DNA of 64,000 bases from Streptomyces pseudovenezuelae (lineage in GTDB: Bacteria > Actinomycetota > Actinomycetes > Streptomycetales > Streptomycetaceae), in assembly GCF_001513955.1 (NCBI RefSeq), contig NZ_KQ948144.1, positions 502,853-566,852 of the forward strand, in the 5' to 3' direction. Of the stretch, positions 28,552-38,084 are shown piece by piece. A model generated the notes under the pieces. It saw nothing but the letters and a program-made list of their open reading frames with translations, ran no database searches and was not told the origin of the DNA. Within the stretch, counting starts at the first letter, position 1, and every line of letters begins with the position of its first letter. A program made the translations under genes and the position numbers.

Positions 28552-31500
28552 GCGGCGAGGGCAACGGACGCATCGTCACCTTCTACTCCTACAAGGGCGG
28601 CACCGGACGGACCATGGCGCTGGCCAACGCCGCCTGGATCCTTGCCTCCGGAGGCCAGCGGGTCCTGGCCGTCGACTGGGATCTGGACGCTCCCGGTCTG
28701 GACAGGTTCCTCCACCCCTTCCTGGACCAGGAACAACTGCGCACCAAGGCCGGTGTCCTCAACCTCTTCAGCAGCTTCAGCCAGGCGGTGACCGAACGGC
28801 TGCACCTGCAGAAGCAGCAGGCCGCCGCGGTGGACGAGGGACACCCCGGCGAGGAGGAAGCGGCCTGGGTCGCCGAACAGGCCCGCTTCAATCACTGCGT
28901 CATCCCGGTGAACTGGCAGTTCCCGGGCCGGGGGCAACTGGACTTCATCTCCGCCGGGGCGCAGAACAGCCAGTATCTGGCGGCGTTCTCGCAGTTCAAC
29001 TGGATGCCGTTTTGGGATGGTTGGCACGGCCCGCGTCTTCTGCAGGCCTTACGGGAGGAGCTGTGCCAGCACTACGACTACGTGCTGGTCGACAGCCGCA
29101 CGGGCCTCAACGACGTCTCCGACATCTGCACGGTGATGCTGCCGCACGTCCTGGTGGTCTGCTTCACGCCCAGCAGCCAGGGCATCGACGGCGCGCACGC
29201 CGTGGCGAGCAAGATCGACGGCATTTATGGGTACCGCAACATCCGCATTGTCCCGGTACTGACGCGAGTCGAGGACGCCAACGGCGAGGCGGACCGGCTG
29301 GAGGCCACCCGGCAACAGGTGCGGTCCAGATTCGCCGAGACGCTGCGCCGCCACCACAGCGACCGGGACCCGCTGGACTACTGGGGCAAGGCCGAGATCC
29401 CCTACCGTCCCAGCTACGCCTACGAGGAGATGCTCGCGCCATTCCGTGACGCACCCGGCAGCCACTCGTCGATGCTCGCCGCGTGCGAGCGGCTGACCGG
29501 GATCATCTCGGACGGCGAGGTGACCTCGCTGACCCGGATCGACGAGGGCGTCCGGCAGCACCAACTGGAGCTCTACAAACGGCAGCGGCCGCTCGGCAAC
29601 TCGGACGTCTACCTCAGTTTCGTCCCGGAGGACCGCACCTGGGCGGACTGGATCGCCCATGTGCTGCGCACCACGGGATTCCGGGTGCACCTCGCACCCA
29701 GCGGCACCGTCCCCGGGCGTCTCGTCAAGGACGAGACGGAACAGGGGGTGGATTCCGCCTTCCAGACGGTCGCGGTGCTGTCCAACGCCTATCTGCGGTC
29801 CGATCAGGCTCGTACGGTCTGGGAGAAGATCGCCTCCATCGACTCGCTGGGCAGCCGGCGCAGCCTCATCCCCGTCAAGGTCGATGACGTCCGGGTGAGC
29901 GCTCCGTACTCGGAACGGCAGGCCGCGGATCTCGTCGCCTGCGGCGCCGACGAGGCCCAGGCCGCGGAGGCGTTGCTGCGCGCGCTGGACGCGGCGACAC
30001 CGTCAGGGGTACATCCGGCGACCACGGACGGCGACGGACCGCGCTATCCGGGGGCCGAACCCCCGGTGTGGCTGGTGCCGCTGCGCACCACGGCGTTCAC
30101 CGGACGCGCAGGCATGATGGAGGACCTGCGCGAGCAACTGCGGCGAGGCAGCGGCACGGTGCTGCTGCGGGGCATGGGAGGAGCGGGCAAGACCCTCCTG
30201 GCACAGGAGTTCGCGCACCGGTTCCGCGGGGACTACGACGTCGTCTGGCACATCCAGGCCGACCAGCGCAACCTGGCGGTGGAGCAGTACGCCTGGCTGG
30301 CCCCGAAGATTGGTGTACAGGAGCGCAAGAACCCCACGGACACCGCGGCCGCGGTGCGAGATGCCCTCAGGCGCGGGCTTCCCTACCACCGGTGGCTGCT
30401 GATCCTGGACAATGCCGAAGGTCCCGAGAGTCTGACCGATCTGCTCGTCAGCGGCGGATCCGGGCATGTGATCGTCACCAGCCAGCGCTCCGAGGGCTGG
30501 GACCGGCACGCGGAGATCGTCGAGGTCGGCGTGTTCGATCGCGGCGAGAGTATCACCCACCTGCGCAACCGGCTTCCGGAGTGCACCGTGGAAGAGGCCG
30601 ACGCGGTGGCGGAGGCGCTCGGAGACTTGCCGCTGGCCGTGGAGCAGGCGGCCGCGGCGCTCAAGGAGTCCGGCATCGGAACCGAGGAGTACGTGTCGCA
30701 GCTGCAGAACCAGCCGGCCGCGGACACCGAGGGCATCAGCCCGGACGATCAGCTGCTGGACGTGTCACAGGCATGGCGGGTGGCCATCGCGCAGCTCAGC
30801 AAGAACTACCCGCCCGCGGTGCAGTTGTTGCGACTCGCCTCCTGGTTCAGTCCGGAACCGATCTCCTTCGACCTACTGCAGAGCACCGAGATCTCCCGGG
30901 CTCTTCGGGGCGGATCCGCCGTGCTGGACAGCACGCAGATGATCTCCAGGGGCTTCCAGGAACTCAACCGGTACTCGCTGGCCAAGGTGGACCGGCGCTC
31001 ACAGAGCCTGCAGGTGCACCGGCTGGTGCAGATGTCGGTGCGCGCCTCGATGACGGAGGAGGACCAGCGCGCCACCTCTGAGGCGGTGTACCGCACCCTG
31101 GTCGCCGCACGGCCCGAGAAGGACGACCCCGAGGATCACCACACTTGGGAGCGTTACCGCATCATCTGGCCGCACCTCGGCACTCCCTGGGCGCTGTCGA
31201 CCCGCACCAGCGGTATCCGCAAGCTCATCGTCGACCGGGTACGCCAGCTGCGCCGAAGGGGCGAGCTGAAACAGGCCCTGGATCTCAGCCGTCGAGTCCT
31301 GACGGAGTGGAGCAAGCCGCAGAACGGCGGCCGCGACGAGCGGTGGGCGCTGCACATGGAGTTCCAGATCGCGAACATCCTGCGGGCCCAGGGGCGGTAT
31401 ACCGAGTCCCTCGCTATCGATCAGGACGTACTGCGCCGGCAACGGGAGACGCTGAAGGACGAGGACGACCTGCACATCCTGATGACCGCGGGCAGCAACG

Positions 31501-32555
31501 CCGCCGATCTGCGCGGCCTCGGCCGGTTCACGGACGCCCTGGCCTATGACCGGCAGACCCGTCGCAAGTTCATCGAACTCTACGGCGACGACCACCAGCG
31601 CAGCTTGCTGGCCAGCAGCAACCTCGCGGTGTCGCTGAGGTTGTCGGGCCAGTACTACGAGGCGCTCGAACTGGACCAGAGCACCCTCGAGACCCGGGAG
31701 TCGATCTTCGGCACGAATCACACCAACACCATCGAGTCCGCCATCAACCACGGCCGTGACCTGTGCGACTGCGGGGAGTACGACAAGGCGGTGCGCCAAC
31801 TGCGCAGCACCTACAAGCTCTGCCTCGAGGACCCTGGTTACGGGGAGAGTTCACCGATCACCCACAACGCGGCGAAGGCGCTGACGGTCTCGCTCCGCCG
31901 GGCCGGGTTGGCGGCGGAGGCGGAGGAACTCACCAGGAGAGTCCTGGAGGCGATGGGCGACGAGGAGGGACGCGCCTCCCCGGAGAGGCTGTTGCTGGAG
32001 CTCAGCCTCGCCGGAGACCTTGCTGCTCAGGGACGCGCACAGGAGGCCGCCGACCTGGCCCGAATGGTGCTCGCGGGCTGTCAGCGCCCCGAAGGCTTCG
32101 GAGAACTGCACCCCCACACCATCGCCTGCATGACGAACTACGCGGTCTATCTTTACGCAGCCGGTGAGGCGGCGGTATCGCTGACCTGTGCGGAGCAGGC
32201 CGCCGCGGCCTTCGAGAGCATCTTCGGCGAGGACCACCTCTTTGGGGTCATGTGCCGAGTCAACGTCGCCAACGCCCAGGCTTCGCTGGGCAACAGGGCA
32301 GCCGCCCGGACCCTGTACGAGGAGGCCTACGACCGGCTGCGCGAGAGTCTCAAGCCCGATCACCCGGCCACCCTGGTGTGCAGCGCGAACATGGCGATCC
32401 TGCTGGACGAACTGCACGAGGAGACCGTCGCCGACGCCAAACGACAGGAGACGCTGGGGGCCATGACCCGCCGACTGGGGGCGGACCACCCGTACACCGT
32501 GGCGCTGCGGGAGTGGAACCGCTCGGGGCTCGAACTCGACCCGCATCCCATCTAG
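28548..32555 (+). CDS. fxsT: FxsT-like multidomain protein: P-loop ATPase, TIR-like, NB-ARC and TPR domains
   Basis: A 1335-residue soluble protein, ATG overlapping the fxsC stop. Residues 1 to about 260 are a ParA/MinD-like P-loop ATPase (deviant Walker A KGGTGRT at 16–22; D43-W-D45 following). A TIR-like domain spans roughly 350–490 (DVYLSFVPEDRTWADW). An NB-ARC-type NTPase follows with GMGGAGKT at 542–549, Walker B ending at Asp621 and a DLPLAVEQAAAAL motif near 690. From about 870 to the end are tetratricopeptide repeats (A-x-Y-D/E-L-D-x-x-x-L-type helices). The architecture is that of a STAND sensor, a class that includes many defence proteins. This suggests sensing or signalling linked to the FxsA product. 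Confidence 0.88.
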   Translation: MSGEGNGRIVTFYSYKGGTGRTMALANAAWILASGGQRVLAVDWDLDAPGLDRFLHPFLDQEQLRTKAGVLNLFSSFSQAVTERLHLQKQQAAAVDEGHPGEEEAAWVAEQARFNHCVIPVNWQFPGRGQLDFISAGAQNSQYLAAFSQFNWMPFWDGWHGPRLLQALREELCQHYDYVLVDSRTGLNDVSDICTVMLPHVLVVCFTPSSQGIDGAHAVASKIDGIYGYRNIRIVPVLTRVEDANGEADRLEATRQQVRSRFAETLRRHHSDRDPLDYWGKAEIPYRPSYAYEEMLAPFRDAPGSHSSMLAACERLTGIISDGEVTSLTRIDEGVRQHQLELYKRQRPLGNSDVYLSFVPEDRTWADWIAHVLRTTGFRVHLAPSGTVPGRLVKDETEQGVDSAFQTVAVLSNAYLRSDQARTVWEKIASIDSLGSRRSLIPVKVDDVRVSAPYSERQAADLVACGADEAQAAEALLRALDAATPSGVHPATTDGDGPRYPGAEPPVWLVPLRTTAFTGRAGMMEDLREQLRRGSGTVLLRGMGGAGKTLLAQEFAHRFRGDYDVVWHIQADQRNLAVEQYAWLAPKIGVQERKNPTDTAAAVRDALRRGLPYHRWLLILDNAEGPESLTDLLVSGGSGHVIVTSQRSEGWDRHAEIVEVGVFDRGESITHLRNRLPECTVEEADAVAEALGDLPLAVEQAAAALKESGIGTEEYVSQLQNQPAADTEGISPDDQLLDVSQAWRVAIAQLSKNYPPAVQLLRLASWFSPEPISFDLLQSTEISRALRGGSAVLDSTQMISRGFQELNRYSLAKVDRRSQSLQVHRLVQMSVRASMTEEDQRATSEAVYRTLVAARPEKDDPEDHHTWERYRIIWPHLGTPWALSTRTSGIRKLIVDRVRQLRRRGELKQALDLSRRVLTEWSKPQNGGRDERWALHMEFQIANILRAQGRYTESLAIDQDVLRRQRETLKDEDDLHILMTAGSNAADLRGLGRFTDALAYDRQTRRKFIELYGDDHQRSLLASSNLAVSLRLSGQYYEALELDQSTLETRESIFGTNHTNTIESAINHGRDLCDCGEYDKAVRQLRSTYKLCLEDPGYGESSPITHNAAKALTVSLRRAGLAAEAEELTRRVLEAMGDEEGRASPERLLLELSLAGDLAAQGRAQEAADLARMVLAGCQRPEGFGELHPHTIACMTNYAVYLYAAGEAAVSLTCAEQAAAAFESIFGEDHLFGVMCRVNVANAQASLGNRAAARTLYEEAYDRLRESLKPDHPATLVCSANMAILLDELHEETVADAKRQETLGAMTRRLGADHPYTVALREWNRSGLELDPHPI

Positions 32556-32581
32556 AGACGTCTCGCGGACGCCGACCGCCC

Positions 32582-33496
32582 TCAGTTCCGCCCGTGTCCC
32601 CGGTCCCGGACCCAGGCCAGGATCTCGGGCAGGGCGGACAGGGCGGCGAAGTGGGCGGCGCTGGGCTGCAGTACGGGGATTGCGGAGGGGATGCGATCGG
32701 CGAGCCACCGGAAGTGGCTCACCGGGCAGAAAGTGTCGTGCTCGCCGTGCCACAGCAGAACCGGAACGTCCTTGATGGTGGCCGGATCGAATCCCCAGGG
32801 GTGGCACAGGGCCAGGACGTCGTCCAGCCAGCCCTCCCAGGACTCGCCCACACCCTGCAGGTAGTTGTCCAGCAGCAGGCCCCGCATCCCGGCGTCCTCG
32901 ACGACCTCCCTGTCGGCCGCCGGCAGTTCGGGATCGAGATTGCTCAGCAGGGAACCCGGCTCCTGCCTCACGGCGTCGGCGCTTCTGGCGAGACTGTCCG
33001 TGAGTTCTTTGAGCCCCTTGGGGTCTTTCGTGATCGCCAGCCTTGCCCGGGTATAGGCGAGTACATTCGACTCGGCCATTCCCGCATACCAGTCCAGGCC
33101 CTCGGCGTCGGGTGGGGCCAGACTCACCAGACAGGCCGCACTGGCCACCCGATCCGGATTGAGGGCGGCACAGGCCAAGGCGTGCGGGCCACCTCCCGAA
33201 CGGCCCACCACGGAATACCGGCCTTCGATACCGAGCGCGGTGGCGATGGCCTCGACATCGTCCACCACATCCTTGACGACGCGTCCGGGAAAGCCCCCGG
33301 AGTCGCCATAACCCGGGCGGTCATAGGCGATCAGATGGATGCCGAGCCGGTGCAGGAAGGCGGGCAGAGGACGCGGCCCGAGTCGGCTGCCCGGCGTTCC
33401 GTGCAGCAAGAAGACCGGGTACCCGTTCGGATCCCCCCAAGTCTCGCAGGCAAGCTTTCTGCCAGGGCAGCCAGCCGCCTCGACCATCCTGAACAC
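32582..33496 (-). CDS. Alpha/beta hydrolase
   Basis: The GTG at 33496 has GGGAGG six bases upstream and gives 304 residues. The oxyanion region is LLHGTPGS; the nucleophile elbow is G98-R-S100-G-G; the acid is in HGEHDTFCPV and the histidine in SAAHFAAL, so the catalytic triad is complete. It is convergent with fxsT, the stop codons 26 bp apart with no obvious hairpin. Hydrolases of this type are often found beside fxs loci (from memory). Substrate unknown. Confidence 0.88.
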   Translation of the reverse strand: MFRMVEAAGCPGRKLACETWGDPNGYPVFLLHGTPGSRLGPRPLPAFLHRLGIHLIAYDRPGYGDSGGFPGRVVKDVVDDVEAIATALGIEGRYSVVGRSGGGPHALACAALNPDRVASAACLVSLAPPDAEGLDWYAGMAESNVLAYTRARLAITKDPKGLKELTDSLARSADAVRQEPGSLLSNLDPELPAADREVVEDAGMRGLLLDNYLQGVGESWEGWLDDVLALCHPWGFDPATIKDVPVLLWHGEHDTFCPVSHFRWLADRIPSAIPVLQPSAAHFAALSALPEILAWVRDRGHGRN

Positions 33497-34449
33497 GTGG
33501 TACCTCCCGTTGCCAGAGGCCGATGTCCGGAGCGGGACCCGAGACCAGCATCTGTGCCGCGTGACCTCGCGTCGACGTATGTTTCGGACTTCGTACCCTG
33601 CTGGCGAAACCTCCGTACTTTGTCGCTCCCTGTCACGCGACGCGTTGACGGTAGTGCATGTTCTAAGTGACGTGCCTGGCGGTCGGGTTGTTCAATACGC
33701 CGAAGGAGGCATTTCCTCGACCGATGGGCGCAAGGCGCGCGATTCGTCTTCCTTGGTGAACGGCGGAGTGCCGCGAGAGCGGCCCCAAGTGGTGGTGAGC
33801 GTGCACCGCCCCGCGCAGACCCCGGGCCGGCCGCCGGTCCTGTGACGCGCGAGCGGGCGCGCAAGCGCCCCTGGCCCTCGGATACCGCTGGTGATCTTCA
33901 TACGTCCTGGTGAAGTCCCTTTGATCTCCGCCCCGTTGAGCGAAAGGCCGTGGTCCGCTGGTGGGGCGCGGTGTGGAAGGAGCGGCCGGGAGGGGCGCGT
34001 GGTGGCTGCGGGTCCGGCTCCGGGGCGGATGGGCCCGCCGCTGACCGTGCGGATGGCGCGGGCCGGTACCACGGGAGCCACGGTGGCGAGCTGAGCGCGG
34101 GACCCGGCGGGACGAACTGTTCACGGAGAAGGGCCACGCCCCCTGGTGCCCGCCCGACGAGGCCGTGATCTGTCGCCGATCTGACCGTTCCCCAGGCAAC
34201 GACCCTTGAGAGGCCAAGGGAACCGGACGCGGGATGGCTTCTTCGGAGGACGACCCACAGACCCAGAGACGTGCCCGTCACTGTTCTCGTTCCTGACCGG
34301 TCACCCCGCGAGCCGACCGAGAGCTTGAGCAGACCACGACCGTCCCGGCTCTAGTCCGAGGCCGTAGCCCGCCAGGCCGCGGTGATGCACCCTTCCTCCC
34401 AATGCCACCATTCCTCGGCTGCGCCGTGTTCCAGCAGCCTGGGACGCAC
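33497..34449. other. Long stretch without a recognisable gene
   Basis: Nearly 1 kb between the hydrolase start and the transposase remnant. Several frames are open on both strands, but none has a convincing start, ribosome binding site or recognisable content. The first ~150 bp are relatively AT-rich and may hold the hydrolase promoter. The rest looks like scrambled remnants. Confidence 0.4.
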
Positions 34450-34698
34450 CCGGGCATCGGCCACGGCCGCTCGGAGATCCGCCGGATCAAGGACGCCACC
34501 GTGAACAGCCTCCTCTTCCCCGGAGCCCGCCAGGCCGTGCAGATCAAGCGCCGGCGCACCGACCGCAAGACCGGCCAGACCACCGTCAAGACGGTCTACG
34601 CCATCACCAGCCTGACCGCCGATCAGGCGGCCGCGGCCCAGCTGGCCGAACTCGTGCGCGACCCTCGCCGCCCCCTCGCGCTCCTCGGCCTCGGATGA
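34450..34698 (+). pseudogene. ISAs1-family transposase remnant with internal deletion
   Basis: The frame reads [60 protein letters not shown] and LAELVRD, then jumps straight to [11 protein letters not shown] and a stop. In ISAs1-type streptomycete transposases the last motif is the C-terminus and LVRD lies about 60 residues earlier, so the intervening part is deleted in frame. The N-terminal half is missing. It cannot be active. No terminal inverted repeats or target duplication were identified. Confidence 0.7.
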
Positions 34699-34804
34699 TC
34701 ACGAACCGGACGTCATGCGACTACGCCGAAGCCCTGCCAGTTCATGGGCGCCTGTCGGAGCAACCGCCGGAAGGAGCAGTTCTGATTGTGGCTCTGTTGG
34801 TATA

Positions 34805-35058
34805 TGCCCCCAGGTGGACACTCAGATCCAGATCAGCCTGACCGGGAAGAACCTGCTGCCTCTTACGGTCAAGAACGCGGGTCCGGCGCCGGCTGCGAGT
34901 GGTCACTCGCACTGAGGTGCGCGAGGCATTGCGGATGCCCTCAGGGACGGCAGCGAGGAGGAGACGGCTGCTGTCCTGAGGGTGCTCGGGGCTGAGAGTG
35001 GGCCGCGGGCGATCGCGAGTGAGGCGCAGAGAACGCCTCTGCCGTTCCCTGTCGCCTG
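34805..35058 (+). repeat. Direct repeat copy 3: displaced 3' end of the radical SAM gene
   Basis: Reads in frame from CPQVDTQIQ to ASGHSH and a stop (34913–34915), as at the end of the TIGR03960 gene. The core ACGGTCAAGAACGCGGGT is at 34865–34882, and the stretch around the stop codon is identical to copy 2. The small-protein frame that follows is frameshifted by a short deletion but still shows EEETAAVL and RTPLP. It marks the right edge of the 14-kb interval. Confidence 0.85.
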
Positions 35059-35133
35059 AGTGGCTGCTCTCGGTTCGCGACGGGTCTGATGGCTTCCTAG
35101 CGTGGCTAGGGGTGTGCCGGCGCCCTGGCCGCG

Positions 35134-35544
35134 GTGGTCGTGATCGTCATTGCCGTGCTGGTGATCGCGTCGGGGGACAAGGACGAGAGCACCACTTCTG
35201 CGCCCAGCGCGACGCCCACGGCGAAGACGCGCCAGAAGCAGACAGGGGAACCCGCCGGGGAACGAGCTGACCTCGTCAGCTTCCGGCTCGACGACCGCTC
35301 GCAAGCCGGTATCACCGACATCTGGCTCGTCTGGACGATCAAGAACAGCAGCAGCGAGAAGTCCAACTACGCCTGGGACTGGGAAGCGGTCGATGCCGGC
35401 GGCACGCGCGTGGAAGACGGTTCGCAGCTGGAGACCAACGTGCAACCCGGCCAGACGGCTCGGGGCGAGTACCCCACGACGCTCAAGAGCGCGAAGGGCA
35501 TCAAGCTCAACGTCACCAGCTTTGACCGGAGTGTCAGCTACTGA
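35134..35544 (+). pseudogene. N-terminally truncated membrane-anchored protein (right copy)
   Basis: The open frame encodes part of a membrane helix (VVIVIAVLVIAS), a KDEST linker and an external domain (FRLDDRSQAGITDIWLVWTI … NVQPGQTARGEY) of unknown function. An in-frame TAG lies about 27 bp before the first possible GTG, and the cytoplasmic N-terminus present in the copy at 21.18 kb is absent. There is no ribosome binding site. The domain itself is undamaged, so the loss may be recent. It is probably not expressed. Confidence 0.6.
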
Positions 35545-35563
35545 ACCGACCAGGCCGACGGCG

Positions 35564-36403
35564 CTACGGCTGGGGGAGGCGGGGCTTGAAGGGGTGGAGC
35601 ATGTCCTGGCCCGGCTGGACGATGCCGTAGGTGCTCTCGGGTACTTCGTTCCAGGCGCCGGGCAGGTCGCCCAGGGGTTCGGAGACGACGAGGCGGGTCT
35701 CCTCGCCGACCTCGCGGAGGAACGCGGTGTCCGGGTGGAGCGCGCGCAGGGAGTCCACCCTGGTGCTGTAGAACAGGGACCGCGACGAGCCCTCACTGGA
35801 GTAGCGGAAGGCCCATAGGCGGTCACCGTCGGCGAGGGCGACGGTCATCTGGAGGGGATGGGGGACGCCGTGTCTGCGTCCCGTCTCCTCGACCAGGCCG
35901 GCCATGCGGGCCACGGCGCCCGGCGGGTCCTCGGTGAGTCCGAAGGTCAGGGACAGGTAGAACATCAGCTCGGAGTCGGTCGAGCCCTCCATCTCCGGGT
36001 AGAGGGCCGGGTCGACCGCCAGCGCCAGGTCACGCCTGAGCCGGTGGAACTCGTTGATCATGCCGTTGTGCATCCACAGCCAGCGATCCCTCCGGAAGGG
36101 GTGGCAGTTGGTCTGCTGGACGGCTGTTCCGGTCGTCGCCCTGATATGGGCGAAGAACAGACCCGAACGGACGTGGTGAGCGACCTCCTGCAGGTTCCGG
36201 TTGTTCCAGGCGGGCCCCACGTCCCGCAGCACCGCCGGTGTGGTGAGCTCCTGTGCGTACCAGCCGATGCCGAACCCGTCGCCGTTGGTGGTCTCCACGC
36301 CCATGCGGGAGTGCAGGCTCTGGTCGATCAGATTGTGGCGAGGTTCGAACAGGACGTGGCTGAGAAGGACAGGCGTACCTGAGTAGGCGATCCAGCGGCA
36401 CAT
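35564..36403 (-). CDS. Class II glutamine amidotransferase
   Basis: The start at 36403 places the catalytic Cys at position 2 (MCRWIAYSG), as required for an N-terminal nucleophile amidotransferase; the longer frame would bury it. GGAAGGTGAG precedes it. Other motifs are NGDGFGIGWY, HIRATTG and CHPF … WMHNG. At 279 residues it is similar in size to the EgtC/YafJ family. No other ergothioneine genes are nearby, so the nitrogen acceptor is unknown. It lies just outside the repeat-flanked region and is probably core. Confidence 0.9.
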   Translation of the reverse strand: MCRWIAYSGTPVLLSHVLFEPRHNLIDQSLHSRMGVETTNGDGFGIGWYAQELTTPAVLRDVGPAWNNRNLQEVAHHVRSGLFFAHIRATTGTAVQQTNCHPFRRDRWLWMHNGMINEFHRLRRDLALAVDPALYPEMEGSTDSELMFYLSLTFGLTEDPPGAVARMAGLVEETGRRHGVPHPLQMTVALADGDRLWAFRYSSEGSSRSLFYSTRVDSLRALHPDTAFLREVGEETRLVVSEPLGDLPGAWNEVPESTYGIVQPGQDMLHPFKPRLPQP

Positions 36404-36492
36404 GTGCGCACTCACCTTCCTAGAACGAAGGACGGCGACACTCCTGCGACCAGTATGGACCGCCCCGGCGAGAGGGGCAGGGCGTGAGTGCG

Positions 36493-36522
36493 CGAGGGCG
36501 CCCCCTGCCCGCGGCGCCCTCG
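36493..36522 (-). terminator. Hairpin terminator after the DUF899 gene
   Basis: Ten-base perfect arms (36493–36502 CGAGGGCGCC and 36513–36522) with a 10-nt loop, 15 bp beyond the stop codon of the minus-strand DUF899 gene and before the amidotransferase gene on the same strand. Confidence 0.6.
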
Positions 36523-36536
36523 TCCGGGACCAGGGC

Positions 36537-37235
36537 TCAGCCTCCGTCGACCGGGTTCGGGCCGTAGAGCGCCGCGATGTCCTTGGACGCGGCCCAGCGG
36601 CTGTAGGTCGGGGACTGGGGCCAGCCCTCGGGGGAGTCCTGCCATTCCTCCTGGCGGCCGTAGGGGAGGAGGTCGATCAGGGCGAAGGTGTGGCTGAGCT
36701 GCTCGGTGCCGCGGCCGTCGGTGTGCCACGTGCGGTAGACGGTGTCGCCGTCGCGCAGGAAGACGTTGACCGCGAATCCCCCGTCGGGCGGGGCGCCGAC
36801 GTCGGACCCGAAGGGGCTGTTCGCGGTGGAGTACCACGGCATCCTGTTGCCCACCCGCTCCCGGTAGGCGAGGGCCTCCTCGATGGGGCCCTGGGTGACG
36901 ACGACGAACCTGGCGTCGTAGTTGTCCAGGAACTCCAGACGGGTGTACTGCGAGGTGAAGCCGGTGCAGCCCGGGCACTGCCATTCCTGGCCGGCGAACC
37001 ACATGTGGTTGTAGACGATCAGTTGGCTCTTGCCCTCGAAGACGTCCGCCAGCCGGACCGGGCCGTCCTCGCCCTCCAGTGTGTAGTCCGGCATCCGGAC
37101 CATCGGCAGGCGACGGCGTTCGGCCGCGACGGCGTCGAGCTCGCGGGTCGCTGCCTTCTCCCGGGCTCGTAGGTCCGCGAGCCTTTGCTCCCACGTCGCG
37201 GTGTCGACGACGGGAGGCAGTGCGTGTGCGGTCAT
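36537..37235 (-). CDS. DUF899 family thioredoxin-like protein
   Basis: A 232-residue soluble protein with the start at 37235, preceded by GAGGGA. A helical N-terminus (AREKAATRELDAVAAERRRL) leads into a thioredoxin-fold region with WFAGQEWQCPGCTGF, whose CPGC resembles a redox CxxC, then VVVTQGP and a C-terminal LSHTFALIDLLPYGRQEEW block. These are hallmarks of DUF899. A redox role is plausible but unproven. It probably has its own transcript. Confidence 0.85.
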   Translation of the reverse strand: MTAHALPPVVDTATWEQRLADLRAREKAATRELDAVAAERRRLPMVRMPDYTLEGEDGPVRLADVFEGKSQLIVYNHMWFAGQEWQCPGCTGFTSQYTRLEFLDNYDARFVVVTQGPIEEALAYRERVGNRMPWYSTANSPFGSDVGAPPDGGFAVNVFLRDGDTVYRTWHTDGRGTEQLSHTFALIDLLPYGRQEEWQDSPEGWPQSPTYSRWAASKDIAALYGPNPVDGG

Positions 37236-37406
37236 GGGTCCCTCACAGAGTGCGTACGCGGGTTTCTCTTGTGCGGAGGCAGACTCCATGGGGCTTCGGA
37301 ACTCATCGGTCGGTAGGGGGAGGGGAAAAGGGAGAGGGAAGGGGGGGAGGGCCGGGGTGGCGTGGACTTCCCCCCCTGGCTCCTCCCTGCTCTCCCATCC
37401 GCTCCG

Positions 37407-37991
37407 CTACTTGCTCGCGGCGAAACGCATCAGGGCCAGTTCGTCGCCCTGCTTGATCTTGCCGGTGGTGTTGATGACTTCGAGCTTCCAGGTGGTGCCG
37501 ACCCGGACCGCCTTGGCGACCGCGCAGCCGTTGTCCGTGGTGAGCATGCTCGGCCAGATGTCGGCGACCTGCTGGGAGCTGCCGCCGCTGGCGTCGTAGA
37601 CCTTGAAGCTGATGTTGCGGGCCTTCTGGAAGGAGCTGCCCTTCTTGTAGGCGGCGGCGACGAACACGATCGAGGTGATGTGCGGCGGGATCTTCGCGAA
37701 CTCGACGGTGACCGTCTCGTCGTCGCCGTCCCCGTGGCCGGTCTGGTTGTCGCCGCTGTGGAGCAGGGAGCCGTTGCCGATCGGGTCGAGCGAGTCGAGG
37801 CCCGCGAGGCGTACCGGGTCGCCGTCGTGCATGGCGATGGCGATCAGGTCGAGGTCCGTGCCGCTCTTGCGGCGGAGCTTGCCGATCACTCCACCGCTGG
37901 CACCCGCGGTGGGGTCCCAGGAGACCCCTATGGACAGATGGGTCACGCCGTCCAGGTCGGCGGGACCGTCTTCCTTCGTAAGCGTAATCAT
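37407..37991 (-). CDS. TerD family protein
   Basis: A 194-residue protein starting MITLTKEDGP with the family's VSWDP, DLDLIAIA and HSGDNQTGHGDGDDE calcium-binding region, then VYDA and a C-terminal GDELALMRF strand. TerD-domain proteins bind calcium and are linked to stress and tellurite resistance phenotypes. In Streptomyces many act in development. No other ter genes are adjacent. There is no clear ribosome binding site. Confidence 0.88.
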   Translation of the reverse strand: MITLTKEDGPADLDGVTHLSIGVSWDPTAGASGGVIGKLRRKSGTDLDLIAIAMHDGDPVRLAGLDSLDPIGNGSLLHSGDNQTGHGDGDDETVTVEFAKIPPHITSIVFVAAAYKKGSSFQKARNISFKVYDASGGSSQQVADIWPSMLTTDNGCAVAKAVRVGTTWKLEVINTTGKIKQGDELALMRFAASK

Positions 37992-38084
37992 GGGGACATA
38001 GTGCACGGGCTCGCACGACGGCCGGGACCGCGGGCCCGCACAAACCCGTGGCCGGGCGGGAGGTGGCCTCGCCATCATGGGGTG

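Noticed and set aside
33663..34281. Open frames on both strands between the hydrolase and the transposase remnant.
   Set aside because: No ribosome binding site, no consistent codon bias and no recognisable motif; listed as a gap instead.
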